A DNA stretch of 57,598 bases from Pedobacter kyungheensis (GCF_000812965.1 NZ_JSYN01000029.1:1-57598); one strand, 5' to 3'. Positions 18,240 through 27,342 are shown, counted from the stretch's first letter. Notes: generated by a model from the letters alone, not told the origin. Numbers and translations: made by a program.

Positions 18240-19601
18240 ATGGCTCAATACGAACTATTGTTACCAAAAATGGGTGAAAGTGTTGCAGAAGCAACGGTGA
18301 TTAAATGGGTAAAGCAACCGGGTGATGCTATTGATTTAGATGATACCATCCTGGAAATCGCTACCGATAAGGTAGATTCTGAAGTTCCTTCTCCTGTTGC
18401 GGGTAAATTGGTTAAACAATTATTTAAGGAAGATGAAGTTGCCCAGGTTGGTGATGTAATTGCAATTATAGAAACCGAAGGTGGCTCAGCTGCTCAGGTA
18501 GAAGAAGCTCCTGTTGCTGCTCCGGTAGCAGAAGAGAAAAATGAAACCATTCCGGGCATTGAACAATTACCGGTACAAAATACAAACCCACAAGCCGATT
18601 TTAGTGCCAGTGAGCGTTTTTACTCACCGTTGGTGAAAAGCATTGCTGCACAGGAAAATATTTCTATTACTGAACTCGATGCGATTAAAGGCTCAGGTGC
18701 TGATGGCCGTTTAAATAAAGACGACTTATTGAATTATATCGCCAACAGAAATGGCGGAAATGTAATTAAAACGCAAACTGTTATTATGGCTCCGCCTCCT
18801 CCGGTTGAGAAAGCCATTGAGAGCAAATCTAATACTCAGCCGGCTACACAACCTGCCGTTGCCAGTAAACCATCTACCACATCTGTTAGTGGTGGCGATG
18901 AAATTATTGAAATGGACAGGATGCGTAAGCTAATTGCCGACCACATGGTAATGAGCAAAAGCACTTCGCCACATGTTACTTCATTTGTTGAAGCCGATGT
19001 AACCAATATGGTTTTGTGGCGCAATAAAGTGAAAAACAGTTTTGAAAAACGTGAAAATGAGAAAATCACTTTTACCCCAATCTTTGTAGAAGCAGTTGCG
19101 AAAGCAATTAAAGATTTTCCGATGATTAATGTTTCGGTTAACGGAACACAGATTATCAAAAAAGCAGATATCAATATTGGTATGGCTGCTGCTTTACCTA
19201 GTGGAAACCTTATTGTTCCGGTAATCAGAAATGCCGATCAGTTAAATATAGTGGGCTTAACCAAAGCCGTAAATGATTTGGCTGTACGTGCCCGAAACTC
19301 TAAATTAAAACCTGATGAAACCCAGGGCGGAACTTTTACCTTAACCAATGTAGGTAGTTTTGGTAATGTAATGGGCACACCAATTATCAACCAGCCACAA
19401 GTGGCTATTCTAGCTGTGGGTGCCATTAAAAAGAAACCTGCAGTATTAGAAACCGAACACGGCGATGTAATTGCCATACGCCACATGATGTTCCTTTCAT
19501 TATCCTACGATCACAGGGTGGTTGATGGTTCGTTAGGGGGGATGTTTGTACGCAGGGTTGCCGATTATTTAGAATCCTGGGATTTGAACAGAGAGATTTA
19601 A
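18240..19601 (+). CDS. 2-oxoacid dehydrogenase E2 (dihydrolipoamide acyltransferase)
   Basis: Core acyltransferase of a pyruvate, 2-oxoglutarate or branched-chain oxoacid dehydrogenase complex. An N-terminal lipoyl domain (about 1-78) has the lipoylated lysine K44 in EIATDKVDSEVPSP. An Ala/Pro linker follows, then a peripheral subunit-binding domain (about 125-165, YSPLVKSIAAQENIS) and a catalytic domain (about 225-453) with the active-site motif SYDHRVVDG. The length is usual at 453 residues. No E1 or E3 gene is nearby, so the substrate cannot be fixed; Bacteroidota often have a lone branched-chain-type E2 like this. Confidence 0.93.
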   Translation: MAQYELLLPKMGESVAEATVIKWVKQPGDAIDLDDTILEIATDKVDSEVPSPVAGKLVKQLFKEDEVAQVGDVIAIIETEGGSAAQVEEAPVAAPVAEEKNETIPGIEQLPVQNTNPQADFSASERFYSPLVKSIAAQENISITELDAIKGSGADGRLNKDDLLNYIANRNGGNVIKTQTVIMAPPPPVEKAIESKSNTQPATQPAVASKPSTTSVSGGDEIIEMDRMRKLIADHMVMSKSTSPHVTSFVEADVTNMVLWRNKVKNSFEKRENEKITFTPIFVEAVAKAIKDFPMINVSVNGTQIIKKADINIGMAAALPSGNLIVPVIRNADQLNIVGLTKAVNDLAVRARNSKLKPDETQGGTFTLTNVGSFGNVMGTPIINQPQVAILAVGAIKKKPAVLETEHGDVIAIRHMMFLSLSYDHRVVDGSLGGMFVRRVADYLESWDLNREI

Positions 19602-19665
19602 TCAGTTAACAGTTTTCAGTTGGCAATATCTCCAACTAAACCATTTACCAGTTTAACCATTCAGA

Positions 19666-20280
19666 ATGTTAGATTCAATTTTAAAAAAGATAGTTGCCGA
19701 TAATGTGTTGCATGCCAAATGGTTAAATACGTTATCTTATATGGAAAATGCAGGAGCTAAAAAGATTTCAGCATCCGAGCATAAGGAAAATGTAAACCTC
19801 ATTATCCTGAAACATGCTGCTGAAGAACACCGCCATGCCTATTACCTGAAAAAACAGATTGCAAAGGTTGATGAAGCGCTTTGTAAAACTTATACCAATG
19901 CCGAGCTTTTATCGCCTAACAATACCAAATATTATTTACACGCTTTAGATATTGCCGTTTGCCGTTACCTTAAAGCAGAGTTTAATCTGTCGGGTTACGA
20001 TTTAAAGTTTGCGGCCTATCTTTTTGTTACTTATGCTATAGAAGTACGTGCAGATGAGCTGTATCCGGTTTATCAGGCAGTTTTAGATGAAGCCAAAAGC
20101 AAGGTAAACGTAAAGTCGATTATTCTGGAAGAAGAGGGCCATCTGGAAGAAATGATAAACCAATTGGTTAGCTTTTCTGATGATTGGGAAAAACACGCAG
20201 CCGAAGTAATTAAAATAGAAAAAAGCCTGTTTGATAGCTGGGTATCAGCTTTAAACGTAGAGCTGCCGGTAACTGCTTAG
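19666..20280 (+). CDS. Ferritin-like four-helix protein, function unknown
   Basis: A 204-residue all-helical protein without a signal peptide. The spacing of acidic and histidine residues suggests a di-iron site: E27 on helix 1, E54xxH57 in AAEEHRHA on helix 2, E126 or E131 in IEVRADELYP on helix 3, and E156xxH159 in LEEEGHLEEM on helix 4. This arrangement is typical of the ferritin / ribonucleotide-reductase-like superfamily. I do not recognise a named family. It lies 64 bp after E2 and 13 bp before a small membrane protein; a thioredoxin follows. Confidence 0.7.
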   Translation: MLDSILKKIVADNVLHAKWLNTLSYMENAGAKKISASEHKENVNLIILKHAAEEHRHAYYLKKQIAKVDEALCKTYTNAELLSPNNTKYYLHALDIAVCRYLKAEFNLSGYDLKFAAYLFVTYAIEVRADELYPVYQAVLDEAKSKVNVKSIILEEEGHLEEMINQLVSFSDDWEKHAAEVIKIEKSLFDSWVSALNVELPVTA

Positions 20281-20293
20281 TTGTAACTAACGA

Positions 20294-20842
20294 ATGCAAA
20301 GAATCAAATTTATTGAGGGTAATGATAAGAAAGAAATTATTATTCCCTCATCTAAAAATTGGTTTTTTATTATTGTTTTTTTTGCTGTCATATTAGTTTG
20401 GTTGGTAGTTGAGCTGATCATAGTTCCCGCCTTAATTATTGCTAATTTAGATCATTTTTTATCATTTGCGCCTTGGCTAGTTGGTTGGACAGCAATTGGA
20501 TTATTTATCATTAAAATCTGGGTCTGGGAGGCTTTTGGGAAAACCATTTTATTAATCAGGGAGAACGAGCTTGTTATTAAAAAGAAATTCGATTTCATTT
20601 CATCAACCAAATATTTCAAGTTAATTGGTATAACTGATTTATCAATATTAAATAAGGATATAGAGACTACCAGATATTTTACGCGTCCGAATTACCTGTT
20701 TTCTTCTAAAACAAAATCTATTATTTTAAATTATGGTTTTTTAAAAGTTAACGTTGTTGATTGGCTTAATCAGGAAGAAGCGGAACAAATCATAGCTGTT
20801 TTGAGTAAATCAATAGAATCTTCAAAATCTCAGGAAAACTAA
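20294..20842 (+). CDS. Membrane protein with two N-terminal TM helices and possible PH-like domain
   Basis: 182 residues. A short N-terminal strand region precedes two hydrophobic helices (about 23-47, FFIIVFFAVILVWLVVELII, and about 58-76, WLVGWTAIGLFIIKIWVW). A soluble C-terminal domain of beta-strands and one final helix follows (KTILLIRENELVIKKKF ... VDWLNQEEAEQIIAVLSKSI). The strand pattern resembles bacterial PH-like domains in small membrane proteins; this is a fold guess, not a recognised match. The base composition is a little more AT-rich than its neighbours. Confidence 0.65.
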   Translation: MQRIKFIEGNDKKEIIIPSSKNWFFIIVFFAVILVWLVVELIIVPALIIANLDHFLSFAPWLVGWTAIGLFIIKIWVWEAFGKTILLIRENELVIKKKFDFISSTKYFKLIGITDLSILNKDIETTRYFTRPNYLFSSKTKSIILNYGFLKVNVVDWLNQEEAEQIIAVLSKSIESSKSQEN

Positions 20843-20879
20843 AATAAATATGATTTGTTCCTAAATAAAAAGAAGTAGC

Positions 20880-21176
20880 ATGTCTAAATTCTCAGATTTA
20901 ATCAATGGCGAAAAGCCTGTTCTGGTCGATTTTTTTGCCGAATGGTGCGGCCCTTGTAAAATGATGAAACCCGTTTTGGATCAGTTGAAATCTCAGGTTG
21001 GAGATTCAGCTGCAATTATCAAGGTAGATATCGATAAAAACCAACCCGCTGCTGCAGCTTTTAATGTGCAGAGCGTACCAACGTTAATTTTATTCAAAAA
21101 AGGTAAACCGGTTTGGCGCCAGAGCGGCGTAGTCCAGGCGGCGCAACTGAAACAGGTTATCGATCAGCACGCTTAA
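20880..21176 (+). CDS. Thioredoxin family protein
   Basis: A 98-residue cytoplasmic thioredoxin fold with the redox motif WCGPC (C23 and C26) and the cis-proline loop VQSVPTLILF (about 64-73). It lacks a signal peptide. It probably reduces protein disulfides; a partner is not indicated by context. The stop lies directly beside the end of the convergent PdeM gene, with no spacer between them. Confidence 0.92.
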   Translation: MSKFSDLINGEKPVLVDFFAEWCGPCKMMKPVLDQLKSQVGDSAAIIKVDIDKNQPAAAAFNVQSVPTLILFKKGKPVWRQSGVVQAAQLKQVIDQHA

Positions 21177-21815
21177 TTAAACCTCTACAACAGCTTTAGG
21201 CGTCACAGCAAATATCCTTTCGTTATTCTTAGGGTAAATGGTATATAACCCTGTAAACAAACTAAAAGCAGGTAAAACGGCATAACTGTTGCCAAAATAA
21301 AAGCAGGGAAATTTGAGCCGTTGTTTGGCCTTACCCACTATCGTTACACCGGGGTGGATGTGTCCGCTAATAGGGTAAAGCTCATCAGCATCATTTTTAG
21401 GCGCATCGTGAATAAAGCAAAAAGGGCCTAAACAAAAACTGGGATCGTGTATTTCAATTTGCATTGCAGTATAATCTGCATGTGATAGTTTATCGTGATT
21501 GCCTTTTACAAGCAGTAATTTCAAATCGGCATACGCATTTCTCCAATTCGAAAAATCATCGATATCTGTATTTAAACCATGGTGAAACATATCGCCCGTA
21601 ATGAGTAAAGTTTTGGGACGATATTTTTCAATTAAGCCACTTAAGCGCTGCAAATCACTCTGGCCAATAGTAGCAGGTACCTGTACACCAGCTTGCCTGA
21701 AATGGGCCGATTTGCCTAAATGTAAATCGCTTATAGCCAGTAGTTGATGTTGGGGTAAATATAAAGCCCGCTCTTTATCTAAAATCAGTTCTTCTCCGTG
21801 GCTTGTTATGGTCAT
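21177..21815 (-). CDS. pdeM: Ligase-associated DNA damage response phosphoesterase PdeM
   Basis: A calcineurin-like metallophosphoesterase, 212 residues. The metal-ligand motifs are AISDLHLGKSAHFR (DxH), LLITGDMFHHG (GD), LVKGNHDKL (GNHD) and PISGHIHPGV (GHxH). It belongs to the ligase-associated set usually found with an Lhr-type helicase, an ATP-dependent ligase and an MBL exonuclease, all of which precede it on this strand. A gap of 65 bp, containing a dispersed repeat fragment, separates it from the helicase. A nuclease role on damaged DNA is the standing hypothesis for the family. Confidence 0.92.
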   Translation of the reverse strand: MTITSHGEELILDKERALYLPQHQLLAISDLHLGKSAHFRQAGVQVPATIGQSDLQRLSGLIEKYRPKTLLITGDMFHHGLNTDIDDFSNWRNAYADLKLLLVKGNHDKLSHADYTAMQIEIHDPSFCLGPFCFIHDAPKNDADELYPISGHIHPGVTIVGKAKQRLKFPCFYFGNSYAVLPAFSLFTGLYTIYPKNNERIFAVTPKAVVEV

Positions 21816-21826
21816 TTTATAGTGTT

Positions 21827-21854
21827 GTCATCCTGAGCCTGTCGAAGGATTTTT
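21827..21854. repeat. Dispersed GTCATCCTGAGC-type repeat fragment
   Basis: Begins GTCATCCTGAGCCTGTCGA and sits between pdeM and the helicase gene. It belongs to the same loose class as the other GTCAT-initiated intergenic segments listed for this window. Confidence 0.45.
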
Positions 21855-21880
21855 AATCAAACAGGTTCATGCAGTATCGT

Positions 21881-24358
21881 TTATTTAATCTTATCAGATT
21901 CGGCTTTCATTCTGCTAATGCGTTGCTCCAGCTCTTCCGAACTCATATTTTCGCGCAAACTATCTACCTTAATCGGGAAAGAAAGCGGCGTAAAACTTTT
22001 CGGGTGTGTAATTACAATTGCACCGTACTGAATCCTTTCCAGTGCAGCGACCAGTCGCGGTTCTTCCAGTTGCTGGTAAAATACCTCATCGTAAGCTTGC
22101 CGTAAAAGTAAATTATGTGAATCATAATCACTAAAAACATTAAAAAATAAACCTGCCGATGACTGTAAATGCTTATTGGCCACATATTTTCCGGGGTAAC
22201 CCTGAAAAACCAAACCCGAAATACAGGCTATATCGCGAAATTTTCTTCGGGCCATTTCAGTCGAATTAATGCTTAGGGTAATATCCTCAGTTAAATTTTT
22301 AGGCGAAAAAACCTCATAGGCAATAGATTCATCCATCGGTATTTCGGTTTCGCTGAGCAACTCAAAGCCATAATCGTTCATGGCAATAGAAAAACTGATG
22401 GGCAGTAATTTGCTTAAGCGGTAAGCCACCAGGGCAGCCAGTACCTCATGTACCAACCGGCCTTCAAAAGGGTAGGCAAATAAATGGAAGCCTTCTTTAT
22501 TGTTAATCAGCTCGATTAATAATTCATCGTTGCGCGGTACATGCGATCGTTTTTCCTGCAGCAAAAATAAAGGATAAACTAGATCCAGTTCCTCGTCCTG
22601 ATGGGTTTTATCCAGGGCTTCGTTGTATTTTTTACGTAAAACCGAACCTAAATTAGATGACAAAGGCAACCGTCCACCATTCCAGCTGGGTGATATCGCA
22701 TTTTTCTGCTTACTGTTACGCACAATTACTGTCATATCCTTTACATGGATAAATTCGAGCACACGGCCTGCCAGTCTGAAATTATCGCCAGCTTTTAGTC
22801 TCGTTACAAAATATTCTTCCACCATACCCACATAACCTCCCGAAAGGAATTTTACTTTCAGCATGGCATCACTCACAATCGTTCCAATATGCAGGCGATG
22901 GCGCATGGCCAGCTGGCGGCTCTTTACTTTCCAAAGCCCATCCTCATCTTTAGTTACCTTCTTAAATTCGTTATAAGCACTTAAACTATCGCCACCCGAT
23001 GTTATAAACTGCATTATCCAGTTCCATTCTTCCGGCAATATCATTTTAAAAGCATGGGTATTTTTAACCTGGTTATAAATTACCTTATCATCAAAGCCAT
23101 CGCCTATGGCAAGGGTAACCAGGTATTGCACCAGCGTATCGAAAACCATAATAAAAGGTTCCCTGCTTTCGATATTGTTGGTTTTGGCCGCTTCTTTAAT
23201 GGCAGCAGCTTCTACCAGTTCTAATGCATGGGTAGGCAGGAAGTATATTTTGGAGGTTTCGTGCGGTGAGTGACCTGAGCGACCTGCACGCTGTAAAAAC
23301 CTGGCTACCCCCTTAGGTGAGCCCACCTGCACTACCGTGTCAACAGGTTTAAAATCTACACCTAAATCCAGCGAAGAAGTGGCTATAACAGCTTTCAATT
23401 GACCGGTGTGGAGGGCATCTTCAATCCAGTTGCGCAGTTCGAAATCTATTGATCCATGGTGTATAGCAATACGCCCTGCCAGTTCAGGTTCAATATTCAG
23501 CAAATGTTGGTACCACATTTCCGATTGGCCACGGGTATTGATGAAGATTAAAGTGGTTTTACTTTTTTCGATTATGGGGAGCAGTTTGTAAGCCAGCTTT
23601 AACCCTAAGTGACCTGCCCAGGGCAGGGTTTCAATATCATCGGGCAGGATAGATTTAATCAGGATTTTCTTCTCCAAATCAGCCTTAACGATAATGCGTT
23701 TGGTATCTGCATCCGGTTCTAAAACATCCAGGGCTTCTTCAATATTACCAATGGTAGCCGATATACCCCAAACCCTTAAAAACTGCTGTTTTTCCTGCTT
23801 TTGCAAACCTTTTATGCGCGAAACCGCCAATTCTACCAAAACACCACGTTTACTGCCCAGAAGTTCGTGCCATTCATCCGCTACAATACATTTCAGGTTT
23901 TTAAATAAAGTTGACGACCCTTTTTGAGCCAAAAGTAAATGCAGGCTTTCGGGGGTAATGAGCAGTATTTCAGGCATCGATTTTTTCTGCTGAACCTTTT
24001 CTGCCTGACTGGTGTCACCATTTCTCACACCCACATGCCAATCGAGCTCCAATTCCAGTAAAGTTTCGCGCATGGCACGTGCAATATCTTTCGCCAATGA
24101 GCGTAAAGGGGTAATCCAGATCAGTTGCAAGCGGTCTTTTGCTTTTTTATTGCTGTTTTCAGAAGCATTCAAAGCCTCAATTACAACCGCCAAAAATAAA
24201 GAGAAGGTTTTGCCGAAACCTGTTGGCGCATTTACCAAACCGCTGTAACCATTCAAATAATACTGCCAGGCCTCTTCCTGAAATTGAAAAGGCCTTCGCT
24301 TATGTGTTTTAAGCCATTGTTTTACCTGCTTGTATCCTTTGGTTTTGGTTTGGTCCAT
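21881..24358 (-). CDS. Ligase-associated DNA damage response DEXH-box helicase (Lhr-like)
   Basis: An 825-residue superfamily 2 helicase of the Lhr core type. Motifs are LVNAPTGFGKTFSLFL (Walker A, about 36-50), WITPLRSLAKDIARAM (Ia), CIVADEWHELLG (DExH variant DEWH), GISATIGN (III) and the C-terminal helicase motif RFLQRAGRSGHSP (VI). A winged-helix and Lhr-specific C-terminal region follows. Cytoplasmic 3'-5' DNA translocation is the family's activity. It lies between the ligase and pdeM genes of the repair module; the 179 bp separating it from the ligase holds an unusual element. Confidence 0.94.
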   Translation of the reverse strand: MDQTKTKGYKQVKQWLKTHKRRPFQFQEEAWQYYLNGYSGLVNAPTGFGKTFSLFLAVVIEALNASENSNKKAKDRLQLIWITPLRSLAKDIARAMRETLLELELDWHVGVRNGDTSQAEKVQQKKSMPEILLITPESLHLLLAQKGSSTLFKNLKCIVADEWHELLGSKRGVLVELAVSRIKGLQKQEKQQFLRVWGISATIGNIEEALDVLEPDADTKRIIVKADLEKKILIKSILPDDIETLPWAGHLGLKLAYKLLPIIEKSKTTLIFINTRGQSEMWYQHLLNIEPELAGRIAIHHGSIDFELRNWIEDALHTGQLKAVIATSSLDLGVDFKPVDTVVQVGSPKGVARFLQRAGRSGHSPHETSKIYFLPTHALELVEAAAIKEAAKTNNIESREPFIMVFDTLVQYLVTLAIGDGFDDKVIYNQVKNTHAFKMILPEEWNWIMQFITSGGDSLSAYNEFKKVTKDEDGLWKVKSRQLAMRHRLHIGTIVSDAMLKVKFLSGGYVGMVEEYFVTRLKAGDNFRLAGRVLEFIHVKDMTVIVRNSKQKNAISPSWNGGRLPLSSNLGSVLRKKYNEALDKTHQDEELDLVYPLFLLQEKRSHVPRNDELLIELINNKEGFHLFAYPFEGRLVHEVLAALVAYRLSKLLPISFSIAMNDYGFELLSETEIPMDESIAYEVFSPKNLTEDITLSINSTEMARRKFRDIACISGLVFQGYPGKYVANKHLQSSAGLFFNVFSDYDSHNLLLRQAYDEVFYQQLEEPRLVAALERIQYGAIVITHPKSFTPLSFPIKVDSLRENMSSEELEQRISRMKAESDKIK

Positions 24359-24379
24359 GCCTAAATATAGTTGCTTTAT

Positions 24380-24537
24380 TGCTGGCGGTTTAATTTTATA
24401 TTATTTTTTTTGAAAAGCAAAAGCAGTAGTGCTTCGGTTGCGGCAGTCCCGCCATACGCTTTACCTTTTTTGTAAATCAGCTTTAAATAGGGACTACACT
24501 TAGGCAAAAAAGGGTATCGCTGCTGTCGGGTTTAAAA
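24380..24537 (-). repeat. GC-richer structured intergenic element between ligase and helicase genes
   Basis: The stretch is more GC-rich than its surroundings and carries a split inverted pair, TAGTCCC and GGGACT, about 45 bases apart, plus a short hairpin AAGCA-CTAC-TGCTT followed by T-rich sequence. It has no ORF of note. It lies within the repair operon, where a short spacer would be expected. It resembles an element I recall as dispersed in Sphingobacteriaceae intergenic regions; that recollection is unverified. Confidence 0.4.
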
Positions 24538-26127
24538 TCACAAGGTTGACTGCAGTAACTGCCTTAAATCTTCGAGTGTATTAATTTCTGCTGCTTTTTT
24601 ATCCTTTCGCCAACGCAATATGCGGGGGAAACGAAGGGCTAGCCCTGCTTTATGTCGTTTACTTTCAGCAATACCTTCAAAGGCGATTTCGAAAACCAAC
24701 TCAGGTTTAACGGTGCGTACCGGGCCAAATTTTTCGATGGCATTGCGGGTTACAAAGCTGTTTACCTCTTTAATTTCCTTATCGGTTAAGCCCGAATAAG
24801 CTTTGGCTATGGTAACCAGGTTTTCACCATCGCGAACGGCAAAAGTATAATCGGTAAAGAAATTTGCCCTGCGGCCACTTCCTTTTTGTGCGTAAATCAT
24901 TACGGCATCAACAGTGTAAGGGTTAATTTTCCATTTCCACCAATCGCCACGTTTGCGTCCACTGTGGTACAATGAATTGAGTTTTTTAAGCATAATGCCC
25001 TCACTGTTTATCGAACGCGAATCTTGTCTTAAGGTTGCCAGCTCTTCCCAACTGGTGCAATTGATAACCGGGGAGAGGATTACCGGACTATCGCCTAAAC
25101 CAGTTATAACCTGTTCTAAAATTTTTCTTCTTTCGCTCAGTGTCTGCGTTCTAAAATCCTGGGTTTCATATTCAAGTAAATCGTAAACGAAAAACCCAAT
25201 GGGCGCGTCTTCTAACTGTTTCTTACTAATTGTTTTACGGTTTAAACGCTGTTGCAAGGTGCTGAAAGATAATACTTTTTTATCCTGTACAGCCAGTATT
25301 TCGCCGTCTAAAACAATACCATCGGGCAGCACATCAACCAGAAAATGCAATTCAGGAAACTGTTCCGTTACCAGTTCTTCGCCACGGCTCCAGATAAAAA
25401 GCTCTCCGTTCCGTTTAATAATTTGCCCGCGTATGCCATCCCATTTCCATTCGGCCTGCCAGGCTGTAATATCGCCCAGGCTTTCTGGCGCCTGCTCCAA
25501 AGCATAAGCCAGGCAAAAAGGGTAGGGCCACGAATTATCGGTATTTACATGGACGCCATTAACAAGTTCATGAAAGGTAATTTCGTAAGGATTCCACTTG
25601 CCCATAATGCTGTGCATAATTTGCGCACTATCGAGGCTGCTTTGTTTAGCCAAAGCATTAACCAGCATTTTATTTGAAACGCCTATTCTGAAATTTCCTG
25701 AAATCAATTTGTTTAAAATAAAACGTTCCTGTGTTTCGAGGTGGTTCCAGGCATTTAGAATAAAAGCTTTCTTGGTATCATCGTCCTTTCCTTCCAGGTT
25801 ATGCAGGTCTTCAATCCATTGGTAAAGTTGCAAATCTGACGTGTTTTCTGCAGGAGGGAGCAATAGCGCAATGGTTTCGCTTAAATCGCCCACATTGGTA
25901 TAGCTTTCGGCAAAGAGCCATTCTGGTGTTTGCGTAATTTCTATTGCCCAGTACTTAAGCAAGGCTGATTTGATGGGTCTTTTAGGCTTTTTACCCGTAA
26001 ATAAAGCAATTACCCAAACTTTATCTTTGTCATCGGCATAGTTAAAATAATGAACCAAAGCGGCTATTTTAGCATTGGTTTTATTGCTGAGCTCGAGCTG
26101 CTGGATCAGTTGTGCAAAACGTTTCAT
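24538..26127 (-). CDS. ATP-dependent DNA ligase (ligase-associated module type)
   Basis: 529 residues. An N-terminal helical DNA-binding domain (about 1-190) is followed by the adenylation domain with the nucleotide-accepting lysine near residue 228 in AEWKWDGIRG (motif I, KxDG). DGEILA (motif III), GFFVYDLLEYE and EGIMLKK (motif IV) come next, and an OB domain with DWWKWK (motif V) ends the protein. It seals nicks using ATP. The ATG overlaps the stop of the exonuclease gene by 4 bp, so the pair is translationally coupled. It is a second ligase class in addition to the NAD-dependent LigA expected elsewhere. Confidence 0.95.
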   Translation of the reverse strand: MKRFAQLIQQLELSNKTNAKIAALVHYFNYADDKDKVWVIALFTGKKPKRPIKSALLKYWAIEITQTPEWLFAESYTNVGDLSETIALLLPPAENTSDLQLYQWIEDLHNLEGKDDDTKKAFILNAWNHLETQERFILNKLISGNFRIGVSNKMLVNALAKQSSLDSAQIMHSIMGKWNPYEITFHELVNGVHVNTDNSWPYPFCLAYALEQAPESLGDITAWQAEWKWDGIRGQIIKRNGELFIWSRGEELVTEQFPELHFLVDVLPDGIVLDGEILAVQDKKVLSFSTLQQRLNRKTISKKQLEDAPIGFFVYDLLEYETQDFRTQTLSERRKILEQVITGLGDSPVILSPVINCTSWEELATLRQDSRSINSEGIMLKKLNSLYHSGRKRGDWWKWKINPYTVDAVMIYAQKGSGRRANFFTDYTFAVRDGENLVTIAKAYSGLTDKEIKEVNSFVTRNAIEKFGPVRTVKPELVFEIAFEGIAESKRHKAGLALRFPRILRWRKDKKAAEINTLEDLRQLLQSTL

Positions 26128-27158
26128 GGTAGTTTACTTTCGTTTTGCGCTACTAAATCTACCTTGCTTTCTTCATCATCTTCCTGCCCGAATTTGGTTA
26201 ATACCTCACTTGCTTCAATGCCTTGCTCATTTAAAAACCGAGTAAATGCAGCTGTAAAACCATGTGTTACATAAACCTTTTCTGCCCCGGTTGCCGTAAT
26301 GGCTTCCATTAGGCCATTCCAGTCGGCATGGTCGCTCAGTGCAAAACCCGCATCGGCACTTTGCCAGCGGCGATGCGCCCTAACCTGCATCCAGCCAGAG
26401 CAGATACCGGTAACCGGCTGGGCTAAATTTTTAATCCAGCGGCTATCACGCATTACGGGCGGAACAATCACAATTCCTTTTTGTAAGGCCTCTTTGGTAA
26501 TTTCGGGCACAATCCTGATGGTTTCGGGTAGGTTTACGCCTGCATTTATAATTACCTCGTTCAGGTTAGCGATACTGTTGTGTACATATATCGGAACGCT
26601 GCCTGCCAGGTTTTTAATCAGGCGTTGTGCCTTGCCCAAACTATAAGCAATTAACACGCTCGTGCGTTGCTGGCTGATGTTATTGTTTACCCAATTTTGA
26701 ATGCCGTTAAAAACCACCTCTTGTTTTTGCCATTTGTAAACGGGTAATCCAAATGTACTTTCCGAAACAAATGAATGGCATTTTACAGGTTCGAAAGGCG
26801 TGGTAATGCCATCATCTTCAATTTTATAATCGCCAGATACTACACAGATTTCACCTTTATAAGCCAATCTAACCTGTGCCGAACCAATAATATGCCCTGC
26901 CGGAAAGAATGAAATATTTACCCCGTTTCGGGTAATGCTTTCGCCATATTCGAGTGTTTCTACATTTAAATCTTCACTTATTCTACGTTTAATAATGGGT
27001 TTGGTAAGCGTATGGCAGAGGTAATGTTTATTACCAAACCGAACATGGTCGCTATGCCCGTGCGTGGTTACAGCATAATCTACAGGCCACCAGGGATCAA
27101 TATAAAAATCTCCCTGCTTGCAGTAAATGCCCCTTTTGGTAAATTCGATCAGTGCCAT
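26124..27158 (-). CDS. Ligase-associated DNA damage response exonuclease (MBL / beta-CASP)
   Basis: A 344-residue metallo-beta-lactamase-fold nuclease related to SNM1/Artemis and RNase J enzymes. Metal motifs are VTTHGHSDHVRFG (HxHxDH, about 31-40), FPAGHIIGSAQV and VVSGDYKI. The C-terminal FALSDHADW and KVYVTHGF complete the beta-CASP site. It leads the four-gene repair unit on this strand and diverges from satD across an intergenic region holding a four-copy operator-like array. The start ATG at 27158 gives MALIEFTKRGIYC, typical of the family. Confidence 0.94.
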   Translation of the reverse strand: MALIEFTKRGIYCKQGDFYIDPWWPVDYAVTTHGHSDHVRFGNKHYLCHTLTKPIIKRRISEDLNVETLEYGESITRNGVNISFFPAGHIIGSAQVRLAYKGEICVVSGDYKIEDDGITTPFEPVKCHSFVSESTFGLPVYKWQKQEVVFNGIQNWVNNNISQQRTSVLIAYSLGKAQRLIKNLAGSVPIYVHNSIANLNEVIINAGVNLPETIRIVPEITKEALQKGIVIVPPVMRDSRWIKNLAQPVTGICSGWMQVRAHRRWQSADAGFALSDHADWNGLMEAITATGAEKVYVTHGFTAAFTRFLNEQGIEASEVLTKFGQEDDEESKVDLVAQNESKLP

Positions 27159-27200
27159 GCTTATTTAAACAATAAATGTATCAATTGGTTTTGAAGTAAT

Positions 27201-27302
27201 ATCGGGTAATTAGCCGATAAATTAAAATATCGGGTAATTAGCCGATAAATCGAAATATCGGGTAATTAGCCGATAAATCGAAATATCGGGTAATTAGCCG
27301 AT
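27201..27302. promoter_or_regulatory. Four-copy 28-bp-period palindromic operator array (exonuclease / satD intergenic)
   Basis: The 18-mer ATCGGGTAATTAGCCGAT occurs four times, identical, at 27201-27218, 27229-27246, 27257-27274 and 27285-27302. Each start is exactly 28 bp from the last. The linkers are 10-bp AT-rich segments (AAATTAAAAT once, AAATCGAAAT twice). Each site is a near-perfect dyad: arms ATCGG/CCGAT around the palindromic core TAATTA, broken only by a G at two symmetrical positions. The last copy ends 40 bp before the satD start. The likeliest reading is a cluster of binding sites for a dimeric regulator, plausibly SatD itself. Confidence 0.8.
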
Positions 27303-27342
27303 ATTGTTTTGCATTTTTAATTATTTTATCGATATTGGTATT

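Noticed and set aside
27201..27302. CRISPR-like array of four repeats
   Set aside because: The 10-bp linkers are nearly identical to each other and too short to be spacers; no cas gene is near. The repeats are dyad operator-like sites.
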